Shown: positions 19,386 through 27,701 of the stretch, in pieces
Position numbering within the stretch: position 1 is the stretch's first letter
Layout of the letters: each line of letters opens with the position of its first letter
Program-made: the position numbers and the translations under genes
Notes under the pieces: generated by a model
The model's input: the letters and a program-made list of their open reading frames with translations, nothing else
Told to the model about the DNA's origin: nothing
Databases searched by the model: none
DNA from: CBDDKZ01 sp965230415
Lineage (GTDB): Bacteria; Bacteroidota; Bacteroidia; Cytophagales; JAAEPT01
Assembly (NCBI GenBank): GCA_965230415.1
Contig: CBDDKZ010000003.1
Span: 310,001 to 374,000 of the forward strand
Length of the DNA: 64,000 bases
Reading direction: 5' to 3'

Positions 19386-19721
19386 ATGAAATTTTATTGT
19401 TTTCTATTTATACTTGCTTTGATGTTAAGTGGGGGCCAGGCTTGTAATGCTCAGGATACAATTCCTGATTACGAATGTACAATTGACATACCTAATTTTT
19501 TTACTCCCAATGGGGACGGAATTAATGATGAGTGGGTGATTAACGGATTAGAATGTTATGATGTTGAATTGAATGTTTACGATAGGAATGGCTTGTTTGT
19601 ATATAAGTATTTGGGTCATCGTTTGGCTAGACAACATTTTTGGAACGGTTTCAGTGAACGTGGAAACATAATGATGCCAAATGGAGTTTATTTTTATAGA
19701 CTTTACTTATCTAGTGGTTAA
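19386..19721 (+). CDS. Stand-alone T9SS type B sorting-domain protein, copy 2 (premature stop)
   Basis: I start at the ATG at 19386, which aligns exactly with copy 1; in-frame upstream starts lack a signal peptide. The first 150 or so bases are nearly identical to copy 1, while the second half has diverged (YDRNGLFVYKYLG, then a longer loop). The frame ends at TAA 19719-19721, but continues in frame RFNGEVRLISDAN to TAG at 19761-19763, matching the last strand of copy 1 (SGSVRLIRDS). It therefore looks like a recent nonsense mutation removing about 13 residues. Confidence 0.7.
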   Translation: MKFYCFLFILALMLSGGQACNAQDTIPDYECTIDIPNFFTPNGDGINDEWVINGLECYDVELNVYDRNGLFVYKYLGHRLARQHFWNGFSERGNIMMPNGVYFYRLYLSSG

Positions 19722-19772
19722 CGTTTTAACGGGGAGGTGCGATTAATATCAGATGCAAATTAGAATTTAATT

Positions 19773-20735
19773 ATGAATAAAGCAATCATTCTGTCAGTAC
19801 TACTTTTTTTAAGTAGTACTGCTAGTGCACAACAGTATTATAGTTCTACACACGCATCGTCTAACCCTTATTTTTATAATATAGCGGCGGGAGGGATGTG
19901 TGACTTGGGAGAAGTAAACATGTATAATCGCTTTCAATGGCTGAGTAACGATTTAAGTTCAAAAATTAATACCCAGGTACTTTTAATGAATAAAGTGTTG
20001 CGAAAAGATGAAAAAATTGGAGATACCGTTAGAAATACTAAAGGCTATAAATGGCATACCATCGGAGGGCGTATTTTGCGTGATAGGGTAAATGAGCGTC
20101 GGGTAACTAAAGTTGAATTGACAATATCTCATAATCTTGCTGTTTCCAAAAGGAAGCGATTTTCTTTTGCTCTTGGAGCGAGTTTAAATAGATTTAAATT
20201 CAAAAATGATGAATTTACACCTTATAATGGGATTCAAAACGACCCTTTTCAAGATCCTACTTTAACGTATTTGTATGATAATGAATCCAATGTAAGGTTC
20301 ACGTTATTTGACTTGTCAATAGGTACCTGGCTCTATTCTGATAAAAACTATTGGGGGTGGTCAATGGAGAATGGGTTGCGGACTGGTAAAAAAATAAAGA
20401 ATTTAGCTGGTAATCGTATATATCGTCCTTCAGCTAGATTACATCATTTTACATATGGGCACTATTTCAAAATTAAGGATCAACGTAAAATTGAATTAAT
20501 CTTCAATTTTATGATGACAGAAGCGATTGCTCCGGCCTTAGAGACATTTCTGGTCTATCGTCACGAAGCCTTTTATTTAGGGGGAGGTGTGCGGGGAATT
20601 AATTATGTATTATTAAACGCAGGAGTAACTCTCAGATCAAATATGGTGGTTTCTTTTGCTTATGAATTTCCGATAAGTCCTAATAGACGAATTTTTGGGA
20701 ATACAGCTGAGTTTAATTTCGCCTATAAGTTCTAG
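19773..20735 (+). CDS. PorP/SprF family type IX secretion membrane protein
   Basis: This 320-residue protein has a signal peptide (to about residue 19, ASAQQYYSS) and then repeated amphipathic strands ending in an aromatic residue (EFNFAYKF), as in outer-membrane PorP/SprF barrels. SprF-type proteins work with particular type B T9SS substrates such as SprB. Its position after two type B sorting-domain genes supports that pairing. All three genes run the same way within 1.9 kb. Confidence 0.8.
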   Translation: MNKAIILSVLLFLSSTASAQQYYSSTHASSNPYFYNIAAGGMCDLGEVNMYNRFQWLSNDLSSKINTQVLLMNKVLRKDEKIGDTVRNTKGYKWHTIGGRILRDRVNERRVTKVELTISHNLAVSKRKRFSFALGASLNRFKFKNDEFTPYNGIQNDPFQDPTLTYLYDNESNVRFTLFDLSIGTWLYSDKNYWGWSMENGLRTGKKIKNLAGNRIYRPSARLHHFTYGHYFKIKDQRKIELIFNFMMTEAIAPALETFLVYRHEAFYLGGGVRGINYVLLNAGVTLRSNMVVSFAYEFPISPNRRIFGNTAEFNFAYKF

Positions 20736-20937
20736 TACCCTATTCTGGACTTTGTGATTTTCGTTTAAAGCAAAAAAATGTTAAAACAAAAAGATTTGTC
20801 TACGTTGTTTATTGGTTAAGAAATCGCGTTATAGCATGTTTGTTTTTTCTAGCAGATAATCTTATGGTGGTTCAATAGTTTTCAGTAGTCAGTTTTATAA
20901 TCGAGTGTTTATATGTGATGTCAATATAGGCGTTTTA

Positions 20938-21363
20938 TTATGTTGCACTTTTTTGATCTGAGGCCTTGTTGGTATTAAGTATGGATAGATTGGTTTGGAG
21001 CATGAGGTGATCAGAAATGAGATCGGCTATTTTTGATAACGAATTAGTGGGGTTTACAAGTGTTGCCGTTTTGGGCTTATTGATTTTGTTTCCTTTTCGG
21101 AACAATGTTTTGTCATTATGAAAAAAAAAGTTGGCATTGAGATCGTACTTTTCAATTGTAGCAGTAAGGAGATTTAGGCTAACACCCAATGATTTTGTCC
21201 TATAAACCGCATCATGCTTAAAGTTTAGGTTTATTGATATGTCTCTCATGCTATTTGCTAATTTATGTTCTATAATAATATCAATGGCTTGTAGGTATTT
21301 TTTGTCCAGGGTGGTAAGTGGTTTTAATTGATTTCCTTCTGTTAGTTTTTTAGACTTTTCCAT
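20938..21363 (-). CDS. Small HTH-type repressor-like protein
   Basis: This 141-residue basic protein has a central helix-turn-helix pattern (MRDISINLNFKHDAVYRTKS, residues about 38-57), then LNLLTATIEKYDLNANFFF. That order resembles Bacteroidota phage or element repressors in which the HTH is followed by a segment on 'neither too few nor unfinished' tails (usually NPxWLL-G), though the tail here is degenerate. It is divergent from the plus-strand island, 427 bases away, so it may be the element's repressor. Recognition is moderate. Confidence 0.5.
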   Translation of the reverse strand: MEKSKKLTEGNQLKPLTTLDKKYLQAIDIIIEHKLANSMRDISINLNFKHDAVYRTKSLGVSLNLLTATIEKYDLNANFFFHNDKTLFRKGNKINKPKTATLVNPTNSLSKIADLISDHLMLQTNLSILNTNKASDQKSAT

Positions 21364-21790
21364 TGTTGTTCGTTTTTGTTACGTATTACATACATTAAGA
21401 GAGTCGTGGCTTGTTTATAGTGAGTTTTTGAATATAGTCTAATCGGTGTAATTGTTCAAAGGAATTTTCTATAAATGATTGTTTTACGAATGTGGAATGA
21501 TTGTGGAAAAAATACAGAAATCAATTTAACTGATTGTTTATTAGTTATTTATGGTTTATTAGTTGCAGTCTTTTGAGAGGTTTTATGGGTTCGTTTTAAA
21601 TTCGCTTAAATTTTTTAAGACTTGATAATCAGTTTGTTGTAAATATTTTTGGAAAAATATTTTTCTTTTCTTGAAATATACCTTTAATGGGTATAGATTT
21701 AAGTAATTCGATAGATCGTTTGGAATTATATTTTAAATTTATATACCATTTTTAGGTATTAGTTGATGGTTAAGCAAAAACGAAATTAAT
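21364..21790. promoter_or_regulatory. Divergent control region with twin ATACC-N7-GGTAT operators
   Basis: This AT-rich 427-base stretch between the minus-strand repressor-like gene and the plus-strand island has no credible gene. It holds two 17-bp palindromes of identical form, ATACC-N7-GGTAT, at 21678-21694 and 21743-21759, 65 bp apart. The second ends 31 bases before the 21791 start. They look like operators for one of the HTH proteins on either side. No clear TAnnTTTG box is seen. Confidence 0.6.
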
Positions 21791-22213
21791 ATGGAAAGGA
21801 CAAAAATTGAGGCACTAAAAGAAATTATGCCGAATAATTACCTTCAGTTATTAAAAGGACGTACGGGGTTTCGTTCAAAAATTATTCTTGATTTTTTTGA
21901 GTGTAAGGAAATAAATGAAAAAGTCTCTAATCATTTGTTGGAAATGAGTATAGAAATGGCCCAGATTGAGAGCCTCAAAAGGAAATTACCTAATAATTAC
22001 ATTAAGAAGATTACTGAACTGTCTGGATTATCCCAATCAACCGTTACTCGATTTTTTAGCTTTAAGTCTAATAGAACCAATAATGCGGAGGATATTTACG
22101 ATGCAGCGCTTCAATTGATCAAAGAGCACGATAATAGGAAAAAGAGTAGGGAGAAACTCATTAAAAAAAAGGTAGTGTCTGTCTTTAATGGTCAGCGATC
22201 TCTGGAGTTTTAG
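21791..22213 (+). CDS. HTH protein with internal duplication
   Basis: This 140-residue basic protein is made of two similar halves: IEALKEIMPNNYLQLL (about residues 6-21) aligns with IESLKRKLPNNYIKKI (about 57-72). The second half contains a clear helix-turn-helix (ITELSGLSQSTVTRFFSFK), while the first half has lost the canonical turn. This suggests an old tandem duplication in which one copy binds DNA and the other may dimerise. It is the first gene of the plus-strand island, just after the twin operators, so it may regulate itself. Confidence 0.55.
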   Translation: MERTKIEALKEIMPNNYLQLLKGRTGFRSKIILDFFECKEINEKVSNHLLEMSIEMAQIESLKRKLPNNYIKKITELSGLSQSTVTRFFSFKSNRTNNAEDIYDAALQLIKEHDNRKKSREKLIKKKVVSVFNGQRSLEF

Positions 22214-22230
22214 TTAAATCAGGTACAATT

Positions 22231-22542
22231 ATGAAAGTATTACTGTATGAAGGGGATGAGGCTTACGATTTACTCAAAACCGAAATTAAGAACATTGTAA
22301 AGTCGGCTTTAAGTGAAATAATTTCGGAATCGACTAAGAATCTCGAAAAAGTACGTTCTGATGATGAGTGGATTTCCAAGATAGAAGCCATGAGAATCCT
22401 TAAAATTAAGGGGAGTAGTAAAATGCAAGAAATCAGGGATAATAGCCCTTTGAATGGTATTTTGATATCTAAGGTCGGTGGGATTTACCTCTATTACAAA
22501 CCCAGTTTGTTAAAGTTTTTGGAAAAAAATATCATCAGATAG
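22231..22542 (+). CDS. Excisionase-like small DNA-binding protein
   Basis: This 103-residue protein ends with the pattern of MerR/excisionase-type helix-turn-helix domains common on Bacteroidota mobile elements: EWISKIEAMRILKIKGSSKM, then a wing and LYYKPSLLKFLEKN. It may direct recombination or regulate. No tyrosine recombinase lies in the window, so an excision role is unproven. It starts 17 bases after the preceding gene and is probably co-transcribed. Confidence 0.55.
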   Translation: MKVLLYEGDEAYDLLKTEIKNIVKSALSEIISESTKNLEKVRSDDEWISKIEAMRILKIKGSSKMQEIRDNSPLNGILISKVGGIYLYYKPSLLKFLEKNIIR

Positions 22543-22592
22543 CAAAATGTTATAATCAGGTTTTTTTTTGATTCAGACCTTCCTGCTTAAAT

Positions 22593-22781
22593 ATGGCTCC
22601 TAATACGAATTTTTGGGTACGGCGATCTAAGAAGTTGTATGCGACCTCTTCAGATGCATGGAATGATATTGCCAAGAAAAATGGTTGGTTGACGCGGAAA
22701 AATACACTAGTAGCACATACCAAGTACTTTTGGCGTTGGAAAGTGAAACGATTAAAAAGTAACAAACATGGAACTAAATAA
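22593..22781 (+). CDS. Small basic protein
   Basis: This 62-residue Lys/Arg/Trp-rich protein begins MAPNTNFWVRRSKKLYATSS. It is on the island's main strand and overlaps the next gene by 14 bases, which favours it being real over the minus-strand frame across it. No family is recognised; it may bind nucleic acid given its charge. Confidence 0.4.
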   Translation: MAPNTNFWVRRSKKLYATSSDAWNDIAKKNGWLTRKNTLVAHTKYFWRWKVKRLKSNKHGTK

Positions 22782-23007
22782 ATTGACACTAAAAAATCTC
22801 ATATGGCATGATACCGGACCAAATTCCTGGTGTGGAGTGATAGATGGTGATTACAATATTCTTTTTGAAATATGTCAACTTGAAGATAAGTTTCTCTTAT
22901 CGTCCAATATAAGAAGTTTAAAACTGAATTTTCATGAATTGGAGTTCGCTCAACAGATGGCGCAAGTACAGTTAAAAGATTACTTGTACTCTTTTTTTGA
23001 ATCATAA
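22768..23007 (+). CDS. Small unknown protein of the mobile island
   Basis: This 79-residue protein contains IWHDTGPNSWCGVIDGDYNI, a pattern like short beta proteins found on phages and integrative elements of Bacteroidota, of unknown function. It overlaps the preceding frame by 14 bases and precedes the winged-helix protein by 18, so it fits the operon. Confidence 0.5.
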   Translation: MELNKLTLKNLIWHDTGPNSWCGVIDGDYNILFEICQLEDKFLLSSNIRSLKLNFHELEFAQQMAQVQLKDYLYSFFES

Positions 23008-23025
23008 GATATATACCCGTGAGTT

Positions 23026-24318
23026 ATGATAGTGGTTAACTATTCCCAGGCATTTAAAGCCTTAGATCGGCACATTGTTCAATACAATGATCAAGTTCCT
23101 AACAATAAAAAGATTAAGGCAAGCGTCATTCATACCGCTCAGGAGATTATTAAGGAATATGGAAGGTGGTTAATTAAAAGAAATGGAATTAAATCTCTTA
23201 ATAAGGCCGATCTGCTAGGATTTAGAACCAACAATCCACATTTATCATCTTTAGCCAAATCTAGTCCAAGAACCATCCAACGACACATTCTTAGATTAAT
23301 TGAAGCGGGTATTATCAGGGAGAAAATTTTCCATGGTACTAACTCGAGTTATGAGCTCATATTAAACGGAGAAATAATAATTCCAACCGAAAAACTGGTG
23401 GATAAAAGTGTCGGAAAGCTTGAAAGCAGAAGTACTTGTACAAATAAATTAAACACTGACAACCTGATACTTAAAAAAAATAAAACGACAAAATGTCCTA
23501 ATAGAGATACTAGTAACAATAGTTACAATAATATAATAAATGAGGTTGATAAGTGGATAACATCCATCAACACAGCAAATCCTAATCAGAACACAGGCTA
23601 CAGTACTAGCAACAAAATATGGCGTTCCGCTGAATCGCGGAACAAAGATTTAGCCATTACCGGCAACAAAAAAACTGGAAACACAAGGGAAAAATGCCTA
23701 GGTTTTATCGAAGAAGCAAGGGAAAAAGTGTCAATAACACGGGCTGAGGTTTCGGGGCAATATGAAGAAAAGGAGGCCTCGACCAAAGCTCGTGACACTT
23801 CCCTAAAATTTTATGCATTCTCTTTGTGGAAACTAGCAAAAAACATACTGTACAAAGAAAAATACTTAACCCAACAACAGGAAGACACAGCGATAAGATT
23901 ACTTTATCAATGGTATGAACCTGTAAACAATGCCAACTTGAGTCGTGTACATCAAATATATATTGAACGAATTTACCTGGTCAAAAAATACATAGATAAA
24001 GACCCCCAGCGTAGATATGTACAGCTCCCACAGCGGTACTTTGACCCAAATAATCGATATGGATTTACAGGAACGAAGAAATGGCATGAAATCTTCAAGG
24101 CACGTCAAAAGGATGTTCAAGAGCAGCTCGTTTTGCACGGACAAATAAAAAGGTATCTAAACAATCAAAAGAGGAACAGTATAGAACAGAAACCTCCACT
24201 CCAGTTATTTAGACAGTGTGAACAGCGAATTCGAAATTTGAAAAACCCAATATTATTGGAACAATTTCATGCAGCCATTATAGCGCCCACGAGCTACAAG
24301 GAAATGTATATGAATTAA
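23026..24318 (+). CDS. Winged-helix replication-type protein
   Basis: This 430-residue basic protein has an N-terminal winged helix (TNNPHLSSLAKSSPRTIQRH, residues about 69-88, then LIEAGIIREK). That motif is typical of a Bacteroidota mobile-element protein often annotated as transcriptional regulator or replication initiator. The middle (about 150-260) is low-complexity, Asn/Lys-rich, and the C-terminal 170 residues are helical and basic. A role in replication of the element is inference. The island's helicase and DnaA-like protein support it. Confidence 0.5.
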   Translation: MIVVNYSQAFKALDRHIVQYNDQVPNNKKIKASVIHTAQEIIKEYGRWLIKRNGIKSLNKADLLGFRTNNPHLSSLAKSSPRTIQRHILRLIEAGIIREKIFHGTNSSYELILNGEIIIPTEKLVDKSVGKLESRSTCTNKLNTDNLILKKNKTTKCPNRDTSNNSYNNIINEVDKWITSINTANPNQNTGYSTSNKIWRSAESRNKDLAITGNKKTGNTREKCLGFIEEAREKVSITRAEVSGQYEEKEASTKARDTSLKFYAFSLWKLAKNILYKEKYLTQQQEDTAIRLLYQWYEPVNNANLSRVHQIYIERIYLVKKYIDKDPQRRYVQLPQRYFDPNNRYGFTGTKKWHEIFKARQKDVQEQLVLHGQIKRYLNNQKRNSIEQKPPLQLFRQCEQRIRNLKNPILLEQFHAAIIAPTSYKEMYMN

Positions 24319-24329
24319 ACAGTTGAACT

Positions 24330-24791
24330 ATGATTGAAAAAAGGAAGAAAACAGGTATAAGCGAAAAAATAAAAAGCTATTTAAACACTGTTAAAGTAGA
24401 TGTGTTTGGATATGAAAAAATGGTAACCTCTAATATCAGTAGATTTTTTACAGCAACTCGGTTACAACCAAAAAACAGTATAAATGTTCGAATAGGAACT
24501 AATGATACGCAGTTGATCGCTAATTTATTTTGTCAGGGAAAGTTTGTTAGGCAAATATCTGTAAATGAATTAGTGATTTTTTTTACTGGAAGCAGTTCAC
24601 AATCAACGAAGGTAAGTCAATCAGTCAAAAACTACCTTCAGCAACTTTCATTGGAATATAATATTCCTTTATCCCGATTAATTGTGCGAATATCCAAACC
24701 AAACGAGCATGTAAGTGTACATGTGTATGATCGGGATTCCAGGTATAAAACAATCAAATTGATAGACGTTATAAACCACTTTATGCAATGA
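24330..24791 (+). CDS. Unknown protein of the mobile island
   Basis: This 153-residue basic protein has no recognised domain. It carries a middle beta-rich part (SINVRIGTNDTQLIANLF) and a C-terminal helix. It follows the winged-helix gene by 11 bases and overlaps the next start by 4 bases (ATGA), so it belongs to the same operon. Confidence 0.5.
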   Translation: MIEKRKKTGISEKIKSYLNTVKVDVFGYEKMVTSNISRFFTATRLQPKNSINVRIGTNDTQLIANLFCQGKFVRQISVNELVIFFTGSSSQSTKVSQSVKNYLQQLSLEYNIPLSRLIVRISKPNEHVSVHVYDRDSRYKTIKLIDVINHFMQ

Positions 24792-25105
24792 ATACATCAA
24801 GACCTTCAGGAGGCTGGAGAATTAACCGAGATTCGTTCTCTGTAATGGTGGTTTGGTTTAAGGACGGTAATACCAGAACTTTTTATTCGATTGATTGGAA
24901 GAGTCGCAATTCAGCATCTAAAAATAAAGAAACTGGAATTAATAGGTTCAAAAAGAAGATTATCGAATATGGTTCCAAAGCGAATGGTATTCTGATTGCT
25001 GAAAATGACTCTCCTGTTGCCGCTAAAAGGACACCAATAGCATTTTATTACGAAGGAGTCCAATGCGAAATCCCAGGACATCTAAACAAAATCCAAAACA
25101 ACTAA
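24788..25105 (+). CDS. Unknown small protein of the mobile island
   Basis: This 105-residue protein begins MNTSRPSGGWRINRDSFSVM and contains VVWFKDGNTRTFYSIDWKSR, a compact beta/charged pattern. No family is recognised. It overlaps the previous gene by 4 bases and ends 17 bases before the glycosyltransferase start I chose. Confidence 0.5.
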   Translation: MNTSRPSGGWRINRDSFSVMVVWFKDGNTRTFYSIDWKSRNSASKNKETGINRFKKKIIEYGSKANGILIAENDSPVAAKRTPIAFYYEGVQCEIPGHLNKIQNN

Positions 25106-25122
25106 TCTTTAAGACTTTATTA

Positions 25123-26364
25123 ATGAAAACTGTATATAATCTATACCAACAACTTCAACATAAAGAATTTGATAAAGCATACCCACAATATACCTCCAAT
25201 GAAATAAGCGATACGGTAAAAGTGTTATATGTCGCTCCATTGTTAAACGCTAGCGGTTATTACAGAATGATCTTGCCATTACTTGAACTCAATCAAACTA
25301 ACTCTCATTCTGCAATTGCTACTGATATAAGAAAATGGAATTTTGCAAAGTCGTTTGATGAAGAGCTCCACCATATTGACATGGACCTTATTGCTTGGTC
25401 AGACTACATAGTATTACCTCCAATGTTTATGGACCTTTATAAGCAAGATTCGGAATCCCGGATGAGCTTCATAGATGAGGTGAAAAATCATAATCAAGAC
25501 GTTCAAATTGTCATGGACATCGATTCGAATTTTCATGCTATACCTAAAGAACATCCGAGCTATCGTTCACAACATCCATTGGGAGATATTCAGGCTCGAA
25601 AAGAAAACTTACTCAAAAATTTAGCTACAGTAGATGTCGTAACAGGGCCAACAGAAGAATTATTGGCTTATTATGATCGATTAATTGATGAATTCCATCC
25701 AGAATCGAATGTACGCTTAGAGGTGCTCCCCAATCTTATTTCTCATTATAGTTATGAAAACTTAGCAGAGTTAAAGTATAGCGATCAAGACAAGTTGAGA
25801 GTAGCGATTGTAGGGAATTATGGTACTTATTTTGATCAACTAGAAATAATAGATGTATTGAAGCATTTAAGTGAAAATTATCAGGATCAAATTGAGATAA
25901 TTCTTTTCGGCTGGAATGGAAAGCATAAAAATGGAACAAATTATATGGAAGGAATAAAATTCGATTATGTACCTTCTGTGAATTTTGTTGACTACCAAAA
26001 GAACGACCAATACAAGCCAGGTTATTTCACCACTTTGAATGAATTGGAGCTTGATATAGTCATGTTGCCAATGAAAGACATTCCTTTTAATAGAGCCGGT
26101 AAATCTCCAGTTAAATACTTTGAATTGGCATCTATGCATATTGCTGTGATAGCTTCAGATGTAGGACCATATAATAATGTTATAGAAGATGGGGTAACTG
26201 GCTTATTAGCTAGTTCTAAAGAAGAATGGATTCAAAAGTTAGAATTACTGATAGAAGACAACGAATTACGTAATGACATTAGAAAAAATGCCTTTCGACA
26301 CGTTTGGAAAAACTATAGTTATACCTCTCGGAATTTAGAAACGGTGCAAGATATTTTCCTTTGA
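25123..26364 (+). CDS. Glycosyltransferase, GT4-like
   Basis: From the ATG at 25123 the protein is 413 residues; an in-frame start at 25063 would overlap the previous gene and adds a polar tail. The C-terminal half is typical of retaining GT-B glycosyltransferases: FELASMHIAVIASDVGPYNN and EDGVTGLLASSKEEW, where the acidic residue contacts the sugar nucleotide. The N-terminal half (NASGYYRMILPLLELN) is the acceptor side. A glycosyltransferase in a replication/methylase operon is unusual. It could modify DNA or a surface, but nothing shows which. Confidence 0.75.
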   Translation: MKTVYNLYQQLQHKEFDKAYPQYTSNEISDTVKVLYVAPLLNASGYYRMILPLLELNQTNSHSAIATDIRKWNFAKSFDEELHHIDMDLIAWSDYIVLPPMFMDLYKQDSESRMSFIDEVKNHNQDVQIVMDIDSNFHAIPKEHPSYRSQHPLGDIQARKENLLKNLATVDVVTGPTEELLAYYDRLIDEFHPESNVRLEVLPNLISHYSYENLAELKYSDQDKLRVAIVGNYGTYFDQLEIIDVLKHLSENYQDQIEIILFGWNGKHKNGTNYMEGIKFDYVPSVNFVDYQKNDQYKPGYFTTLNELELDIVMLPMKDIPFNRAGKSPVKYFELASMHIAVIASDVGPYNNVIEDGVTGLLASSKEEWIQKLELLIEDNELRNDIRKNAFRHVWKNYSYTSRNLETVQDIFL

Positions 26365-26368
26365 TGCT

Positions 26369-27076
26369 ATGAAAGATTCATTTTTAATACGATTAATCGG
26401 ACATGAGGCCTTTTGGATCACGGCTCTATGCACACTTCTGATTCCGCAGGTAGCATCCTCAATACAAGTATTCTCCAACAATAATACACAATACGAGCAT
26501 CCTTGGTTCGCTTGGTGCTATGCCATTGGTATTGATTTGGCGGTGTTAATATTTAGTGTCAGGGGTAAAATGCGCTATGCACTGATATACTTAATCCTAA
26601 TGATTGCACAGGCTCTAATTGGGCAACTCCTACCGGGGAAAAGTGTTTATGGTATCGTTTTGGTACATACAGCTTTACCAATAACAATATTCACTTTCAC
26701 TCATCTTTTTTATTATCGAAAAAAGATTCAAAACGAAGAATCTGACGCGCAAAACCAAGTGCAATCGAGCACAGAGGAAGCGCAAATGAGCGCAATGCTA
26801 GCGCAAGGGGTGCGCTTTGAAGCGCAGCCATATATCTGTCCGGAATGTGGTAAAGCCGCCTCTTCAAGCAAGAAGTTAAACGGTCATATCAGTGGCCATA
26901 AAATGAAGGGTGAATGGACTCCGGAGGAATATGGTGATTGGGAAACGCAGAATGAGAAAAGGGCTGCTCTTGTCAACAGGTACTTAGATCTCTTTTCTTC
27001 TTATGAAAATGATCATAAATCAATTGAAGAAGATCTTAGGTCTAAGAACAATCATCAAACAAAAATTGAATCATGA
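26369..27076 (+). CDS. Four-TM protein with a C2H2 zinc finger
   Basis: This 235-residue protein has about four membrane segments in the first 120 residues (such as YALIYLILMIAQALIG and IVLVHTALPITIFTFTHLFY). A Gln/Ala-rich linker leads to a classical C2H2 finger: C157-X2-C160-X12-H173-X3-H177 (ICPECGKAASSSKK onward). C2H2 fingers are rare in bacteria and a membrane-tethered one is odd. The linker DNA holds helically phased GCGC repeats. It overlaps the next gene by 4 bases. Confidence 0.65.
   Translation: MKDSFLIRLIGHEAFWITALCTLLIPQVASSIQVFSNNNTQYEHPWFAWCYAIGIDLAVLIFSVRGKMRYALIYLILMIAQALIGQLLPGKSVYGIVLVHTALPITIFTFTHLFYYRKKIQNEESDAQNQVQSSTEEAQMSAMLAQGVRFEAQPYICPECGKAASSSKKLNGHISGHKMKGEWTPEEYGDWETQNEKRAALVNRYLDLFSSYENDHKSIEEDLRSKNNHQTKIES
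26780..26826. repeat. Helically phased GCGC repeats inside the zinc-finger gene
   Basis: GCGC cores occur at 26780, 26790, 26801, 26812 and 26822, spaced 10 to 11 bp, mostly as GCGCAA. The last two form the perfect palindrome TGCGCTT-TG-AAGCGCA (26811-26826). Another GCGC lies at 26745. They encode the Ala-Gln-rich linker, so protein-level repetition is an alternative explanation. Confidence 0.45.
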
Positions 27077-27408
27077 AAATCATAGATGAGGTAAAAAACA
27101 ACCTGGAATTTCGTCCATATTTTTTATGGTACCTGAAGACTAAACTGTTTTTGCCAAAAATGATAAAGTCGGTTCTATTGGATACTGAACCTGGTGCAAC
27201 CGATAACTTGGAGTTGTTTTTACTGCACAGACAATCATCCAAAGCTTTAGTTGACAAATTAAGTGAATCCGTACCAATAGAATTTTTACATGACGTAATA
27301 GACGAAGTTGGTAGATACTATGTGCTTACTTTGGGGATAAAAGTAATAAAAGAGCAATCAAATGAACTATTGGTTCTATTTGAACGAAGTCAACATAAGC
27401 TCAATTAA
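27073..27408 (+). CDS. Unknown small protein of the mobile island
   Basis: This 111-residue helical protein overlaps the zinc-finger gene by 4 bases (ATGA). It contains EPGATDNLELFLLHRQSSKA and a C-terminal helical part. No family is recognised. It is the last gene before a 293-base break in the operon. Confidence 0.5.
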   Translation: MKIIDEVKNNLEFRPYFLWYLKTKLFLPKMIKSVLLDTEPGATDNLELFLLHRQSSKALVDKLSESVPIEFLHDVIDEVGRYYVLTLGIKVIKEQSNELLVLFERSQHKLN

Positions 27409-27701
27409 TAAGTTTTGTGAAAATGGGCTCAAAGTTATCTTGTTTAAAGATAAGTATAGAAATGAACATTAAATGAATATTCAGTTAAGCTATAAATCTG
27501 TTTTATTCGGCAAGAATCATAAGTTTTGTAGGTGTGGGCTTAGTTGTGGTAAAGTCATACTACCAAAGAACCACCAATTTAATCTATATCATTTACACTA
27601 AATTTAGCAGTAACTAATTCCTTAAAGGAACAAGAAAAATCAATACAAAATTTGCCTTTAAAGAGGCGCATAATTTTGATTAATAATGCACTCTGAACAC
27701 A
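27408..27701 (+). promoter_or_regulatory. Intergenic region with 22-bp direct repeats
   Basis: No gene is seen here. Two direct repeats of the form ATAAGTTTTGT-N6-GGGCT lie at 27408-27429 and 27519-27540, 111 bp apart, with the first touching the stop of the previous gene. This is the only sizeable gap in the island and probably carries the promoter of the methyltransferase-helicase operon. A weak inverted repeat CCTTAAAGG is at about 27622. Confidence 0.45.
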
